Assembly: GCA_003487005.1 (NCBI GenBank)
Contig: DNFG01000502.1
Span: 789-14,591, forward strand
Reading direction: 5' to 3'
Length of the DNA stretch: 13,803 nt
Source: Bryobacterales bacterium
GTDB lineage: Bacteria; Acidobacteriota; Terriglobia; Bryobacterales; Bryobacteraceae
Below the pieces are notes generated by a model. That model was not told the origin of the DNA. It saw nothing but the letters and a program-made list of their open reading frames with translations, and searched no databases. Position 1 is the stretch's first letter; every line of letters starts with the position of its first letter. Below are positions 12,873 through 13,803 of this stretch, in pieces. Position numbers and translations under genes: made by a program.

Positions 12873-13550
12873 CTAATTGGGTTTCTGGCCGGCAAGCCAC
12901 TCGAACAGCCGCGGGCTGGTGAAATCGGGGATTGCGAGGTCGGCGACGGGCGCCTCGTCAAGAGTCGTGAGGAGGGCGACGAGGCGGGCGCCGGCGGTGC
13001 GGGCCGCAGCCATGCCTCCGGGTGAATCCTCGAAGACAATGCAATTGGCAGGCGGGACGCCCAGACGGCCGGCAGCTTCGAGGTAGACCTCGGGGTCCGG
13101 CTTAGGACGGCTCACCTGGTGGCCATCGACGATGGCTTGAAAGAGGCCGTCCAAGCCGGTGTGACGCAGGACAAATTCGACATTCAGCGGTTCTGCGTTG
13201 GTCCCCAGCGCCAGAGGGATGCCGGCGGCGGCGGCCTGCTTGATGAACTCAGCCACTCCGGGAACCACGTGCTGGTCAAAGACGGGCATCATGAGTTCGC
13301 GGTAGAGACGCTCTTTTTCCGCGCCGTGGCGGTCGACTTCCGCCTGCGGGAGGTCGTGGCCAAACAGGTCACGGACGATCTGGTCATTGCGCTTGCCGAG
13401 CATGCGCTGCATGAGCCCAGCGGCGCTCATGTTCAAGGATTCGAGATAGCGCTCCCAGGTAAGGGTGTGCAGACTGGTGGAGTTTATGAGGACTCCGTCC
13501 ATATCGAAGATGAAGGCGAGGCCCGAGGGCTGGAGATGCGGTGTGCTCAC
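12873..13550 (-). CDS. HAD superfamily hydrolase, beta-phosphoglucomutase-like
   Basis: A 225-residue cytoplasmic HAD subfamily IA enzyme with a helical cap, acting as a small-molecule phosphatase or phosphosugar mutase; the substrate is unknown. All four HAD motifs are present: DMDGV with nucleophile Asp16 and acid/base Asp18, Thr in ALGTNAEP, Lys in SRPKPDPEVYLEAA, and the Mg-binding acidic pair in IVFEDSPGG. The cap begins after DMDGVLINSTSLHTLTW, which resembles beta-phosphoglucomutase. I prefer GTG 13550; the frame extends to ATG 13607 but that segment (PRCTPNGGTRSVCYHLPR) looks unlike HAD N-termini and overlaps a promoter-like box. It precedes the kinase-like gene by five bases and is divergent from the FG-GAP gene. 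Confidence 0.9.
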   Translation of the reverse strand: MSTPHLQPSGLAFIFDMDGVLINSTSLHTLTWERYLESLNMSAAGLMQRMLGKRNDQIVRDLFGHDLPQAEVDRHGAEKERLYRELMMPVFDQHVVPGVAEFIKQAAAAGIPLALGTNAEPLNVEFVLRHTGLDGLFQAIVDGHQVSRPKPDPEVYLEAAGRLGVPPANCIVFEDSPGGMAAARTAGARLVALLTTLDEAPVADLAIPDFTSPRLFEWLAGQKPN

Positions 13551-13559
13551 TCGCGGCAA

Positions 13560-13568
13560 ATGATAGCA
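13560..13568 (-). promoter_or_regulatory. Extended -10-like box (TGCTATCAT) for the HAD/sensor operon
   Basis: On the minus strand, TGC followed by TATCAT lies nine bases before GTG 13550. Transcription would begin within about three bases of that codon, supporting GTG 13550 as the start and a leaderless or near-leaderless mRNA. No clear -35. Motif-only evidence. Confidence 0.4.
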
Positions 13569-13608
13569 TACGGAGCGCGTACCGCCGTTTGGGGTGCACC
13601 GAGGCAAT

Positions 13609-13803
13609 ATGGGCAGTTTCCGAATCTACTTTCTACTCGTGGCGGCGGCGATGGGTGCACAGACGGCGGGAGCTCCCGTGGTTTCGTCCGGATGGAGATT
13701 GATTTCGTCGGACGATGGGCATCTCGAAAGGCCCTTTCCGGGCACACAGCAGACCGCTTCTGCGGTATTTGACATCAATGGGGACGGGTTGAATGATTTC
13801 GTG
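13609..13803 (+). CDS. Secreted FG-GAP/VCBS-type repeat protein, N-terminal fragment
   Basis: The window ends 65 codons into this gene. Residues 1-19 form a likely Sec signal peptide (SFRIYFLLVAAAMGAQTA, with cleavage after AQTA or near GA). The visible mature part ends in ASAVFDINGDGLNDFV, the calcium-binding DxNxDGxxD loop that marks FG-GAP/VCBS repeats, which usually build extracellular beta-propellers. ATG 13609 is preceded by GAGG at 13601-13604, four bases upstream. It is divergent from the HAD gene across 58 bases. Total length and any further domains cannot be judged. Confidence 0.75.
   Translation, partial: MGSFRIYFLLVAAAMGAQTAGAPVVSSGWRLISSDDGHLERPFPGTQQTASAVFDINGDGLNDFV

Noticed and set aside
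12868..12900. GTG 12900 as start of the sensor-like protein
   Set aside because: It would overlap the HAD gene by 28 bases and has no Shine-Dalgarno; ATG 12867 sits five bases after the HAD stop.
13551..13607. ATG 13607 as start of the HAD protein
   Set aside because: The extra 19 residues do not resemble a HAD N-terminus and the segment carries a promoter-like box placed to start transcription near GTG 13550.
1..13803. Mobile elements, CRISPR arrays, tRNA or rRNA genes
   Set aside because: I saw no transposase or integrase frame, no regularly spaced direct repeats and no tRNA-like cloverleaf in the gaps between genes.

Overview
This GC-rich window reads as a stretch of ordinary bacterial chromosome, most likely from an Acidobacteriota species of the Solibacter/Bryobacter type. 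That placement is an inference. It rests on base composition, a Tat-exported Gfo/Idh/MocA oxidoreductase, a secreted FG-GAP/VCBS-type protein, a large UPF0182 membrane protein and small secreted helical proteins. I see no mobile element, CRISPR array, rRNA or tRNA.

Layout. Positions 1-605 (minus) hold the N-terminal part of homoserine dehydrogenase, cut by the window edge. Divergent from it, 655-3963 (plus) is a tightly packed run: two small coiled-coil proteins (the second with a signal peptide), then pyrR, pyrB and pyrC, which encode a regulator/phosphoribosyltransferase and the second and third steps of UMP synthesis. A structured 195-bp gap separates pyrC from a convergent sugar-porter MFS gene (4159-5487, minus). 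Divergent from that gene, 5579-8350 (plus) encodes a UPF0182 protein with seven predicted membrane segments and a large soluble domain. A perfect long hairpin (8374-8404) lies between it and the convergent Tat-exported oxidoreductase (8410-9708, minus). The gap 9709-9844 carries divergent promoter-like boxes, a palindrome over the oxidoreductase start codon and a hairpin that would mask the Shine-Dalgarno of rsgA (9845-10786, plus), the ribosome-assembly GTPase. A small secreted protein of unknown family (10773-11258, minus) overlaps the rsgA tail. Next is a probable two-gene minus-strand operon: a HAD phosphatase/phosphomutase (12873-13550) followed by a hybrid-histidine-kinase-like protein (11314-12867) whose catalytic residues are all replaced. 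The window ends inside a secreted FG-GAP-type protein (13609 onward, plus).

The pyr genes form one pathway module. The remaining genes look functionally independent. The most unusual items are the doubly degenerate sensor protein, the paired coiled-coil genes ahead of pyrR, and the rsgA leader hairpin. Several minus-strand genes lack a visible Shine-Dalgarno and instead have an extended -10-like box 8-10 bases before the start codon, which suggests leaderless transcripts. I did not find convincing evidence of a wholly new system.
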